Source: an uncultured Terriglobus sp. (GTDB taxonomy: Bacteria > Acidobacteriota > Terriglobia > Terriglobales > Acidobacteriaceae). From it: 8,726 bases of DNA. A model generated the notes under the pieces. It was not told the origin of the DNA. It did not search any database and worked only from the letters and a program-made list of their open reading frames with translations. Both the position numbers and the translations under genes were made by a program. Of this stretch, positions 1 to 7,432 are shown piece by piece; position 1 is the first letter of the stretch; every line of letters starts with the position of its first letter. The stretch lies in NCBI GenBank assembly GCA_937859825.1, contig CALMAP010000076.1:3776-12501 (forward strand), read 5' to 3'.

Positions 1-142
1 GCACATCGTAGGCCTGCCGGGAGTTGGGGCTGGCAGGTGCCTGCTGCTGGGCGGGCGCAGCCAGCGACAACACATCTTCCAGCGACAGAACGAGCGCCGT
101 GCGTGACAGCGACTTCAGAAATCCACGGCGGTCCTGCCGCAT
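1..142 (-). CDS. Tat-exported protein, N-terminal fragment (cut by window edge)
   Basis: Only the first 47 codons are inside the window, and no stop is reached. The visible N-terminus begins MRQDRRGFLKS, a twin-arginine motif of the RRxFLK type. A moderately hydrophobic stretch follows (residues 12-29, ending near LSLAAPA), then a Gln/Ala/Pro-rich linker. This is a standard Tat signal, so the mature protein is probably exported folded. The ATG at 142 is supported by a GAGGGG Shine-Dalgarno (plus-strand 149-154) at good spacing. The gene lies downstream of, and in the same direction as, the secreted TPR gene, across a 176-bp gap with its own possible promoter. In acidobacteria, TPR genes often neighbour FG-GAP/ASPIC-UnbV (CRTAC1-type) secreted proteins, but nothing visible here proves that identity. 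The function is not recognisable from this fragment. I am confident that the gene is real. Confidence 0.75.
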   Translation of the reverse strand, partial: MRQDRRGFLKSLSRTALVLSLEDVLSLAAPAQQQAPASPNSRQAYDV

Positions 143-155
143 GTTCAACCCCTCA

Positions 156-169
156 CCGCGTCAACGCGG
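156..169 (-). repeat. Short inverted repeat next to the ribosome binding site
   Basis: CCGCG and CGCGG flank a four-base loop (161-164), giving a perfect 5-bp all-GC stem. It sits just upstream of the Shine-Dalgarno of the Tat-signal gene starting at 142, and just downstream of the possible -10 box. In the transcript it would form a small hairpin near the 5' end, which could affect message stability or ribosome access. A stem this short can occur by chance in GC-rich DNA. Confidence 0.3.
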
Positions 170-176
170 CAGCCCA

Positions 177-206
177 AGTATAGGAACGCAGGTATACCGT
201 GGGCAA
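177..206 (-). promoter_or_regulatory. Possible sigma-70 type promoter for the Tat-signal gene
   Basis: Read on the minus strand, TTGCCC (plus-strand 201-206) is followed after 18 bp by TATACT (177-182). These match the -35 and -10 consensus at 4/6 and 5/6 positions. Transcription would start near 170, giving a leader of roughly 28 bases to the ATG at 142. The palindrome GGTATACC lies inside the spacer (191-198). This is a consensus match by eye only. Confidence 0.35.
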
Positions 207-232
207 TCTGCCTTCTACGTCCCTGCAACAGT

Positions 233-252
233 GTCGCTTCGACTGAAGCGAC
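233..252 (-). terminator. Hairpin downstream of the TPR gene, possible terminator without a U-tract
   Basis: GTCGCTTC and GAAGCGAC form a perfect 8-bp stem around a 4-base loop, 66 bases past the TPR stop codon. On the minus-strand transcript no run of U follows, so it is not a textbook intrinsic terminator. It could mark or stabilise the 3' end of the TPR message, or act within a read-through transcript towards the Tat-signal gene. Confidence 0.4.
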
Positions 253-318
253 GGCTCCATCGTCGCGCAGCGGTCGAGATGACGATTCCAGAGGAGATTG
301 TGCGACCAGCAGTGCCAG

Positions 319-2097
319 CTACTTTGAGGCGAGCGCCTTTGCCTTGCCGCCTTCCGCCTCGGCCTCAGCCTTTGCGCCTGTTTGCGCAAGCACGTCGGCC
401 AGCGCCTGGTGCGCGGCGGGGTCATTCGGGTCAGCAGCAACAGCGGCGCGGAACTGCGTAATCGCTTCGGCGAACTGCCCGCGCTGCTTCAGCACGTTTC
501 CGCTGTCCAGAGCGAATCGCTCCCGCTGCTTCGCCGTGGCCGCACGGCTCAGCTCAGCGGCAGTTTTACGCTCCTTCACTGCCTCGTCTTTTTGCCCAAG
601 CTCCACCAGAACGCTCGCAAGGTTCACGTGATTGCCGGGCTGGCCGGGATCAAGCTCTATGGCTTTGCGAAGCGCCTCTGCCGCGTCCTGCGGCTTGCCG
701 TCCTGCTTGAGCACGCTGCCCAGCATCGACCACGCCTCTCCATTGTCCGGACGGAGCTGCAACGCATTGCGCAGGCTGCGCGCGGCTTCGGCGAAGTTCC
801 CCTGCTGCATATAAAGCACACCCAGCGTGTACGGTGCATCGGCCAGGGCGGGGTCAAGCGAGCGCGCTTTCTCGAATGCGGCGATCGCTTCTGGATAGTT
901 GTCCTTCAGTTTGAGCGCGAGGCCAAGATCGTACGCGATTTGTGCGCTGTCCGGCTGCAGTGCGAGTCCCTTGCGGAACTCGGCGATGGCGCTGTCAAGA
1001 TCGCTCTGCTGCAGATAGGCCACACCCAGGTCCTGGTGCAGCGTTGCATTGTTTGCATCGAGCTTTAGGCCCTCAAGATAGATGGGTACCGCATCCTTCG
1101 CCTTGCCGGTCTGCACCAGCGCGAGACCCAGATTGGCCAGCAGCGCCGCGTCAGCAGGACGGGAGGCACGCACCTGCTGGAAAAGTGGAACCGCTTCTTC
1201 CGCTTTGCCTGCGCTTTCGAGGGAAAGCGCAAGCTGGTAGGTCGCTGCCGTGTTTGACGGATCGCGCCGGTGCACATCCTGCAACACGGCAAGGCCTTCC
1301 GCCTCGCGGCCGGAAGCGAAGAGCGCCGTACCGAGCTGAATGCGAACGACCGCGTTTGCAGGATCGAGTTCAACTGCCTGATGCAGCACGGGTACCGCTC
1401 CCTGTGCATCTCCGTTTTCCAGCATCGCGGAGCCGAGGTGCAGTGCAATGCCCGCCCGCGCAGGGCTGCGGTGTTCCAAGGCAAGGGCCTGCTGAAAGCT
1501 GGCGATCGCAGCCGGAAACTGCCGCTGTTGCGCCAGCAGCACACCCAGTGCGTCCTGCAAGGGTGCGCTCTGCGGAATTCGTTCAACAGCCGTGTGCAGC
1601 GTTTTCTGCGCAGCTTCGATTTCGCCACTCGCAAGTTGAAGACGGGCCAGCGCGATCGTGGCATCCTCCGGCAAGGGACTGTTCTGCCGTGACTGCCAGT
1701 CCAGCAGGGCGCGCTTTCCTTCTTCGGCAGGGCGTGGATCGGTGTCGAGCAATGCGGCGGCAGCGATGCCAAGATTCAGCTCTGCCGAAGTGTCTGCCGG
1801 GTCTATCTGCAGCGCTCTGCGCAGCTCCGGAACAGCTTCCGCGGGCTTTCCCTGCTCCACCAGAACGGCGCCCAGTGCGCTATGCCCTGCCGCAACCGCG
1901 GGTGCCAGCCTGACCACACGCGAGAAGGCCTTCTCCGCCGCGGCCAGATCGTGTGAGGCGACCGCCGCCAGGCCAGAGCGAAAGGCCTCACTCGCTGCCG
2001 CAGTATCGGAACGGCCCTGGGATTGACCGGCGCGGATTCCCACTCCAGCCAGTGACAGCAAGGCGATCGAAATACGGCAGCAGGTGCGCAACGTCAC
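319..2097 (-). CDS. Secreted tetratricopeptide repeat (TPR) protein
   Basis: A 592-residue protein made almost entirely of TPR units. A Sec-type signal peptide occupies about residues 1-23, with a hydrophobic core around ISIALLSLAGVG and likely cleavage after IRA, so it should act in the periplasm or on the outer side of the envelope. About 14-16 repeats run from residue 34 to the end. From about 215 to 486 they keep an exact 34-residue spacing, with the usual LG...G...A pattern and ending in LDP or similar. Units near 102-135 and 505-525 are degenerate. TPR arrays bind other proteins, and no catalytic domain is present. Translation starts at a GTG (2097), because an in-frame TAA lies four codons upstream; a TTG two codons later is an alternative. 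No good Shine-Dalgarno sits at normal distance. The gene begins 25 bp after the small secreted protein gene, so the two are probably co-transcribed and perhaps translationally coupled. The binding partner is unknown. Confidence 0.9.
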   Translation of the reverse strand: MTLRTCCRISIALLSLAGVGIRAGQSQGRSDTAAASEAFRSGLAAVASHDLAAAEKAFSRVVRLAPAVAAGHSALGAVLVEQGKPAEAVPELRRALQIDPADTSAELNLGIAAAALLDTDPRPAEEGKRALLDWQSRQNSPLPEDATIALARLQLASGEIEAAQKTLHTAVERIPQSAPLQDALGVLLAQQRQFPAAIASFQQALALEHRSPARAGIALHLGSAMLENGDAQGAVPVLHQAVELDPANAVVRIQLGTALFASGREAEGLAVLQDVHRRDPSNTAATYQLALSLESAGKAEEAVPLFQQVRASRPADAALLANLGLALVQTGKAKDAVPIYLEGLKLDANNATLHQDLGVAYLQQSDLDSAIAEFRKGLALQPDSAQIAYDLGLALKLKDNYPEAIAAFEKARSLDPALADAPYTLGVLYMQQGNFAEAARSLRNALQLRPDNGEAWSMLGSVLKQDGKPQDAAEALRKAIELDPGQPGNHVNLASVLVELGQKDEAVKERKTAAELSRAATAKQRERFALDSGNVLKQRGQFAEAITQFRAAVAADPNDPAAHQALADVLAQTGAKAEAEAEGGKAKALASK

Positions 2098-2122
2098 GCT
2101 GCGATTTTAGTGGCTCGACACC

Positions 2123-2707
2123 TCAACGCGCAGTGATCGCCACGTACTGCCGCCCAAGGTAAAGCCGCACGCCATCCGGTCCGGGCACCATCTGCAGAGG
2201 TCTCGGCCGATGCATTGCAGAGTCGGTCACCACGGGCACACGAAAGATGTCGTTGCCGCCAATGTCCATCAGCAGGAACGTACCATCCGAGAGAAAACCA
2301 CCGCCGTACGCGCCTGCAGGAACGTTCTTTCCCGCTACAGTGATCGCCGCTTCGGTAACGAAATAGAACTGGTAGCGCTCCCGCACGCCGGTGGAGTAAC
2401 CGGAGGAGTCGACCAGCGACGCCCAGATGGTATTCCCCGACGCGGTATGGAAGGCCGCGGCATTCCGTAGCTGCAGCGGTGCGGACTGGTCCTTGAAGAA
2501 GACTGTTTGCGGCAGTATCTTCTCCACGCGATCGAGGGGCAGCAAACCCGCAGGCAACTCAGTGGCGGCAGCAGGAGCCGAGGCCATCTGCGCCCACCCG
2601 GTTTGCGCAAAAGGCCTCATCAGCACGAAGCAGAGTGCCATCACGACCAAGAAGGAGAAGCGTCTATTTTTGTCGCCCGTATGAAAGAACTGTCGCCCTG
2701 CCTGCAT
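2123..2707 (-). CDS. Small exported protein of unknown function
   Basis: A 194-residue protein from an ATG at 2707. This start is chosen because AAGGGG (plus-strand 2711-2716) lies at proper spacing and because it gives a normal signal peptide: a basic n-region with KNRR at residues 13-16, a hydrophobic stretch of about 18 residues (FSFLVVMALCFVLM...), and likely cleavage near GWAQ. The frame stays open upstream to 2911, and an ATG at 2755 is possible, but that segment has no export-signal character. The mature part (about 150 residues) looks beta-rich, with a conserved-looking start (LLPLDRVEKILPQTVFF) and Gly-rich turns (PAGAYGGGFLSDG, MDIGGNDIF). It reminds me of uncharacterised exported proteins of acidobacteria, but I can name no family. 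It has no Cys pairs, heme sites or recognisable catalytic motif. It lies 25 bp upstream of the TPR gene in the same direction, which suggests a shared role. Confidence 0.75.
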   Translation of the reverse strand: MQAGRQFFHTGDKNRRFSFLVVMALCFVLMRPFAQTGWAQMASAPAAATELPAGLLPLDRVEKILPQTVFFKDQSAPLQLRNAAAFHTASGNTIWASLVDSSGYSTGVRERYQFYFVTEAAITVAGKNVPAGAYGGGFLSDGTFLLMDIGGNDIFRVPVVTDSAMHRPRPLQMVPGPDGVRLYLGRQYVAITAR

Positions 2708-2911
2708 AATCCCCTTCGTCTGCGCCAACAAAAGAGCGCGGATTGATGCTGACATGCTGCACTGCCCCCACGCAAATGGGACGCCTCCAAAACTCTTTCC
2801 ATCAGGAAAATATGAACCTGAATCCTCTACAGGGCATCCAAAACCTGCCGAGTTGAAATCTTGAGCAGAGGTGGCGAATTGGCCGCACTGCGCGTAACGA
2901 GGAGTTACCAC
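2708..2911. promoter_or_regulatory. Divergent intergenic region between the secreted-protein and efflux operons
   Basis: These 204 bp separate the minus-strand start at 2707 from the plus-strand start at 2912, so promoters for both directions should lie here. I see no convincing -35/-10 pair on either strand. A 14-bp dyad, TTTCC-ATCA-GGAAA (2796-2809), is the only symmetric element that stands out and could be an operator half-site pair, but the evidence is weak. The region is more AT-rich around 2786-2830 than the flanking genes. Both open frames extend into it from their genes (minus to 2911, plus to at least 2861), but neither extension looks like protein. Confidence 0.5.
2899..2904 (+). 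promoter_or_regulatory. Strong ribosome binding site that fixes a TTG start
   Basis: GAGGAG lies 7 bases before the TTG at 2912. No comparable Shine-Dalgarno precedes the upstream TTG at 2861 or the downstream ATG at 2939. It therefore decides the start of the adaptor gene in favour of a non-ATG codon. Confidence 0.75.
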
Positions 2912-4006
2912 TTGTCAGCCAATCGTTGCTGTTTCCGCATGGGCGTGGCCGCCGCCGCTGCCACCGTGCTGCTGCTTACCACCGCGTGTCACAAGGCAGC
3001 CCCGCCTGCGGCACCGCAGGCGCAGGCAATGCCGGTGCAAGTGGCGCCCCTAACGCCCACCACCGTGCCTGAGACCGACACCTACGTCTCCACCATCAAG
3101 AGCCGCCGCTCGGCCACCATGCAGCCGCAGGTGGACGGTCACCTGACCCGGATTCTTGTCCGCAGTGGGCAGCAGGTAAAAGCCGGTCAGGTGCTGATGC
3201 AGATCGACCCGCTCAAGCAGGTCGCTACGGTGCAGCAGCAGCAGAGCCTTGAACTCCAAAACAAGGCCAGCTACCAGTACAACCAGGCCGAAGTCGCCCG
3301 GCAGAAGCAGCTCTTCGAGTCGGGCATCATCTCAAAGCAGGCCTACGACCAGGCCGTGCAGTCCTATGGAACATCGCAGGGCGCATATAACGCTGCCGTC
3401 GCGCAGACCAACACGCAACGCGAGCAGTTGGCCTACTACCAGGTGCGTGCACCTTTCGACGGCATTGTGGGCGATGTTCCCGTACACGTAGGCGACTACG
3501 TTTCCGCCACGACGATGCTCACCACGGTCGATGAACCCCGCGACCTGGAAGCCTACATCTATTTGCCCACCGACCGTGCCGCCGACGCGCGCATCGGCCT
3601 TTCTGTCGATCTGCTCGACAGCGACGGCAAGAAGATCGCCACATCCGCGATCAATTTCGTTTCGCCCGAGGTGGACAACGGGGTCCAGGGTATTCTCGCA
3701 AAGGCTCCGGCACCAACCGGCAGTAATCTACGCAACGGCCAAATCGTAAATGCGCGCGTTACCTGGGCAAATCGTTCCACTCCGGTTGTGCCTGTGCTCG
3801 CAGTGACCCGCATCGGTGGTCTGCCGTTTGTCTTCGTTGCCCAGCCTGCAGGCGGAGGCTATGTGGCACACCAGAAGGCAGTGCAGATCGGTGAACCCGT
3901 GGGCAATAACTATCCGGTGCTTGGCGGCCTCGGACCGGGGGACAAGGTCATTCTCTCGGGGCTGCAGATGCTGCAGGAAGGCGCGCCCGTTAAGCCGCTG
4001 GGCTAA
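2912..4006 (+). CDS. RND efflux periplasmic adaptor subunit (membrane fusion protein, AcrA/MexA type)
   Basis: A 364-residue adaptor that links an inner-membrane RND pump to an outer-membrane channel across the periplasm. The N-terminus has a short hydrophobic segment (residues 10-25) ending in LLTTAC with Cys26. This is a slightly atypical lipobox, so the protein is probably a lipoprotein, as AcrA and MexA are. The domain order is normal: first half of the lipoyl-like barrel-sandwich at about 73-100 (VDGHLTRILVRSGQQVKAGQ); a Gln-rich alpha-helical hairpin at about 101-175; second lipoyl half at about 176-206 (VRAPFDGIVGDVPVHVGDYV); beta-barrel at about 211-285; membrane-proximal domain to the end (LGPGDKVILSGLQMLQEG). 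The length is typical. The TTG start follows an ideal GAGGAG; an ATG at 2939 would still encode much of the signal. The pump gene follows after 54 bp, so the two form an operon. The substrate cannot be told from sequence. Confidence 0.93.
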   Translation: MSANRCCFRMGVAAAAATVLLLTTACHKAAPPAAPQAQAMPVQVAPLTPTTVPETDTYVSTIKSRRSATMQPQVDGHLTRILVRSGQQVKAGQVLMQIDPLKQVATVQQQQSLELQNKASYQYNQAEVARQKQLFESGIISKQAYDQAVQSYGTSQGAYNAAVAQTNTQREQLAYYQVRAPFDGIVGDVPVHVGDYVSATTMLTTVDEPRDLEAYIYLPTDRAADARIGLSVDLLDSDGKKIATSAINFVSPEVDNGVQGILAKAPAPTGSNLRNGQIVNARVTWANRSTPVVPVLAVTRIGGLPFVFVAQPAGGGYVAHQKAVQIGEPVGNNYPVLGGLGPGDKVILSGLQMLQEGAPVKPLG

Positions 4007-4060
4007 ACCACGGCTTTGTTTCTCAATCCAGGTTGATTTTCCGCAAGTCAGAGACCCATC

Positions 4061-7000
4061 ATGGTTGAATTTTTCATCCGGCGACCCATCTTTGCCACCG
4101 TCTGCGCGCTGCTGATCGTGCTTGCGGGTGCCGTGTCCATTCCGTCTATCCCGATTTCGCTCTACCCGCAGCTTGCGCCACCGCAGGTGCTGGTGGCCTG
4201 CAACTACGTGGGCGCAAACTCGCAGACGGTTGAATCCGCAGTGACCATTCCGCTGGAGCAATCCATCAACGGCGTGGAAGGCATGCGGTACATGAGCTCC
4301 ACAAGCTCGAATGACGGTACCAGCACCATCACGGTCACGTTTCAGACCGGGTATGACCTGTCGATCGCCGCGGTTGACGTGCAGAACCGTGTTGCCACGG
4401 CCCAGGGTCGGCTTCCCGCCGCCGTGAACAATACCGGCATTTCCATTACCAAGGCGAACAGCAACTTCGTGCTGGCTGCAGGCTTCATTTCGCCGGACAA
4501 GAGCCTCTCGCAGCTCTTCATCTCGAATTACCTCGATGTGTATGTGAAGGACGCGCTCAAGCGCGTTCCGGGCGTTGGCGACGTCGTCGTCTTCGGTGAG
4601 CGCAAATACGCCATGCGTATCTGGCTCGATCCTGCTCAACTCGCTGCCCGGCAGCTTACCGCGCTGGATGTGCAGAGCGCATTGCAGGAACAGAACATCG
4701 AAGTTGCGGCAGGCCAGCTTGGAGGTCCGCCCTCGGTCGCGAACCAGAGCTACCAGATGGCGGTGCGCGTGGTGGGCCGTCTCTCCGACCCACGCGAGTT
4801 TGACAACATCATCCTGAAGAACACCACCTCCACGACAGGTGCCGTCAACGCGGGTCTCGTGCTGCTGAAAGACGTCGGTCACGCAGAAATAGGCGCGGAA
4901 AACTACAACACCGACCTCCGCTTCAACTTCGGGAACCAGGGCGGCGAAGCCATCGGCATCGGCGTGGAGCAGCTCTCCAATGCCAACGCTCTGGATGTGG
5001 AGAAGCGATGCCTTGTCGTGTTGGCGCAACTGCAAAAGAGCTTTCCGCCCGGCATGAAGGGCATCGTTGCGGTGGACACTACCAGGGTCGTCTCCGACTC
5101 GATCAAGGAAGTTCGTTCCACGATCTTTGAAGCCATCATCATTGTCATCGTGGTGATTTTCCTGTTCCTGCAGGATTGGCGCTCGACAGTAATCCCCTCG
5201 ATTACGATTCCCGTGTCGCTGATCGGCACGTTTGCGTTTATCAAAGTCTTCGGCTTCTCGATCAATTCCCTCACGCTCTTCGGCATTACACTCGCCACGG
5301 GCCTGGTGGTAGATGACGCAATTGTCGTAATCGAGAACGTGCAACGCCACCTGGAAGAGGGCATCGCCGACGCGCGGCAGGCGACCAGCATCGCCATGGC
5401 CGAGGTGACCTCCGCCGTAGTTGCTACCTCGCTCGTGCTCATCTCGGTATTCGTACCGGTCAGCTTCTTCCCGGGCACAACGGGCATTCTCTATAAACAG
5501 TTCTCGCTGACGATCGCCTTTTCTATTGCGATTTCTGCATTCAATGCGCTGACTCTGACCCCTGCGCTCTCCGCGCTGCTGCTGCATCGCGACAAGCAGT
5601 TGCTACCCGGCATCCTGAAACCAATCACCTTTGTGCTGCGCAAGCCGGTGAGCTGGTTTGAGGCCGGACTCGTCTGGGTGATCGCGCAATATGCCAAAGC
5701 CGCAGGCTTTGTGGTGCGCCACCGTTACATCCTGCTCTTGGTCTTTCTTGTGCTGCTGGGTGCGACCGGCTACATCTACAACGCAGTACCAACGGCATTC
5801 GTCCCACAGGAAGACCAGGGCTACTTCCTGGTGATTGTGCAGACGCCGCCAGGCGCATCGCTGGAATACACTTCGGAAGTCGCCGCTCGCGGCGGAGCTG
5901 TGATTCGCCAGGAAGACGACGTCTTCGGCACCTTTTCCGTCATGGGCTTCTCCCTCTCGGGCGGATCTTCGCCAAACTCCGGCATCATCTTTGCTCCACT
6001 CAAACCCGTGGACGATCGCACGAAGAAAGGACCAGGCCACGACGCGAAATCTATCGTGGGACGGGTCGCACCGAAGCTGTTCGGTGTTCCGGGAGGCATC
6101 CTGTTCGCAACCGAGCCACCCGCTATCAGCGGCATCGGAACGGTGGGCGGTTTCCAATTCATCCTGCAGGATGAGGGCCGTAACACGTTCACCGACATCG
6201 ACCGCATCGCGCACACCATGGTCGGCATGTCGCGCAACCCGCAGTTTGGTCTTACCGGTTTGAACACGACGTTTACCGCGAACGATCCGCAGCTGTACGT
6301 CACGATCGACCGCGAAAAAGCCAAGGCGCTTGGTGTTCCGTTGTCGCAGATCACCTCGGCCATGGGCACCTACATGGGGTCGAGCTATGTCAACGACTTC
6401 GACTTCAATAACCGGTCCTACCGCGTTTATATCCAGGCTGACAAAACGGCCCGCCGCAACGCGCAGGACCTGAAGCAGTTCTATGTGCGGTCAAACACCG
6501 GACAGATGCTGCCGTTGGATAACTTGGTGGCGTTGAAAGAAACCAGCGGCCCGCAGGTCATTAATCACTACAACCTGTTCCGCTCCGCGGAAGTGGACGG
6601 CTCGCAGGCACCCGGGCTCTCCTCCGGCCAGGGTCTGGACAATATGGTGAAGCTCTTCAACAAGGTCAAGCTGCCGGGTATGAACTACTCCTGGACGGGT
6701 CTTGCGCTGGAAGAAGTGGAGTCCGCAGGTAAGACGGTCATCATCTTCGGCCTCGGCATCCTTGTTGTGTACCTCACGCTGGCTGCACAGTACGAGAGCT
6801 TCTTTCTGCCCTTCATCATCCTGCTGGCGGTACCCACCGCCATCCTGGGTGCGCTCGGTCTCGTCGCTTTGCGCGGCTTGAACGACGACGTTTATGTGCA
6901 AATCGGCATGGTGATGCTGATCGGTCTCTCCGCAAAGAACTCCATTCTTATCGTGGAATTCGCGGAAGAGATTCGCCGCAAGGGAACGAGCATCATCGAC

Positions 7001-7321
7001 GCCGCAATTCAGGCCGCGGAACTTCGCCTTCGCCCCATCCTGATGACGAGCTTCGCCTTCATCCTCGGTGTCCTGCCACTCTACTTCGCGACTGGTGCCG
7101 GCGCCTATGGACGCCATTCGGTGGGTACGGCTGTGGTGGGCGGCATGCTTATCTCCACTGTGCTGAACCTGTTCTTTATCCCCGTGCTGTACGTGATCCT
7201 GAGCAGCCTCCTGGCTCGCTTCTCAAAGAGCAAGCCGGCTTCGCCGGGCACGCCCGCAACCGGTACGACGGTTCCGATTCTCGACCCGTCACACGAACTG
7301 CCGCCGCCACACGGCGCGTAG
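4061..7321 (+). CDS. RND multidrug efflux pump, inner-membrane transporter (HAE1 family, AcrB type)
   Basis: A 1086-residue proton-driven exporter that should work as a trimer with the adjacent adaptor. The N-terminus is the family's usual FFIRRPIFATV followed by TM1. Two large periplasmic loops (about 30-350 and 575-885) form the porter and docking domains. TM bundles lie at about 355-575 and 888-1050. The proton-relay residues are all present: an Asp pair in TM4 (D418-D419, in GLVVDDAIVVIENV), Lys in TM10 (K959, in GLSAKNSILIVEFA) and Arg in TM11 (R991, in LRLRPILMTS). They match AcrB D407/D408, K940 and R971, so the pump is probably active. It is slightly longer than AcrB (1049), partly because of a Pro/Thr/Ser-rich cytoplasmic tail after about residue 1053. 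The ATG at 4061 has only a weak Shine-Dalgarno, so translation may partly depend on coupling to the adaptor gene. No OMF gene follows. The closest functional labels are AcrB/MexB, but the substrate range is unknown. Confidence 0.96.
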   Translation: MVEFFIRRPIFATVCALLIVLAGAVSIPSIPISLYPQLAPPQVLVACNYVGANSQTVESAVTIPLEQSINGVEGMRYMSSTSSNDGTSTITVTFQTGYDLSIAAVDVQNRVATAQGRLPAAVNNTGISITKANSNFVLAAGFISPDKSLSQLFISNYLDVYVKDALKRVPGVGDVVVFGERKYAMRIWLDPAQLAARQLTALDVQSALQEQNIEVAAGQLGGPPSVANQSYQMAVRVVGRLSDPREFDNIILKNTTSTTGAVNAGLVLLKDVGHAEIGAENYNTDLRFNFGNQGGEAIGIGVEQLSNANALDVEKRCLVVLAQLQKSFPPGMKGIVAVDTTRVVSDSIKEVRSTIFEAIIIVIVVIFLFLQDWRSTVIPSITIPVSLIGTFAFIKVFGFSINSLTLFGITLATGLVVDDAIVVIENVQRHLEEGIADARQATSIAMAEVTSAVVATSLVLISVFVPVSFFPGTTGILYKQFSLTIAFSIAISAFNALTLTPALSALLLHRDKQLLPGILKPITFVLRKPVSWFEAGLVWVIAQYAKAAGFVVRHRYILLLVFLVLLGATGYIYNAVPTAFVPQEDQGYFLVIVQTPPGASLEYTSEVAARGGAVIRQEDDVFGTFSVMGFSLSGGSSPNSGIIFAPLKPVDDRTKKGPGHDAKSIVGRVAPKLFGVPGGILFATEPPAISGIGTVGGFQFILQDEGRNTFTDIDRIAHTMVGMSRNPQFGLTGLNTTFTANDPQLYVTIDREKAKALGVPLSQITSAMGTYMGSSYVNDFDFNNRSYRVYIQADKTARRNAQDLKQFYVRSNTGQMLPLDNLVALKETSGPQVINHYNLFRSAEVDGSQAPGLSSGQGLDNMVKLFNKVKLPGMNYSWTGLALEEVESAGKTVIIFGLGILVVYLTLAAQYESFFLPFIILLAVPTAILGALGLVALRGLNDDVYVQIGMVMLIGLSAKNSILIVEFAEEIRRKGTSIIDAAIQAAELRLRPILMTSFAFILGVLPLYFATGAGAYGRHSVGTAVVGGMLISTVLNLFFIPVLYVILSSLLARFSKSKPASPGTPATGTTVPILDPSHELPPPHGA

Positions 7322-7341
7322 GTTTTGTTCAAACGCTGACA

Positions 7342-7371
7342 AACGGGCTCCATCGAAAGATGGATCCCGTT
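7342..7371 (+). terminator. Hairpin terminator of the efflux operon
   Basis: Two 13-base arms (7342-7354 and 7359-7371) pair at 12 of 13 positions around a GAAA tetraloop. The single mismatch is C7348 against T7365. The hairpin starts 20 bases after the pump stop codon. No clean T-run follows (TGTCCTTCG), so termination may be imperfect or the hairpin may mainly protect the 3' end. It separates the efflux operon from the cytochrome gene. Confidence 0.65.
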
Positions 7372-7432
7372 GTCCTTCGAAAGCCTCTACTCAGTTGTAG
7401 GACCTTTGGCATACCATTGTTCTGTTCTGGTC

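Noticed and set aside
24..461. A 145-codon plus-strand frame at the left edge.
   Set aside because: It overlaps the Tat-signal gene start, the intergenic gap and the end of the TPR gene on the other strand. Its composition is Arg/Pro-rich and it has no recognisable feature.
942..1913. A 323-codon plus-strand frame, and several shorter ones, opposite the TPR gene.
   Set aside because: The translation is Pro/Arg/Ala-rich and low in complexity with no motif. The opposite strand encodes clear TPR repeats with regular 34-residue spacing.
2708..2911. A longer version of the small exported protein starting at 2911 (GTG) or 2755 (ATG).
   Set aside because: The added residues have no signal character and would bury the real signal peptide in the middle of the protein. 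The ATG at 2707 has a good Shine-Dalgarno.
3728..5587. A 619-codon open frame antisense to the adaptor and pump genes.
   Set aside because: It is a shadow of the GC-rich codon pattern of the real genes. The translation is dominated by charged and polar residues (R, E, D, H, N), as expected from reading hydrophobic membrane segments backwards. It has no domain, and both overlapped genes are unmistakable.
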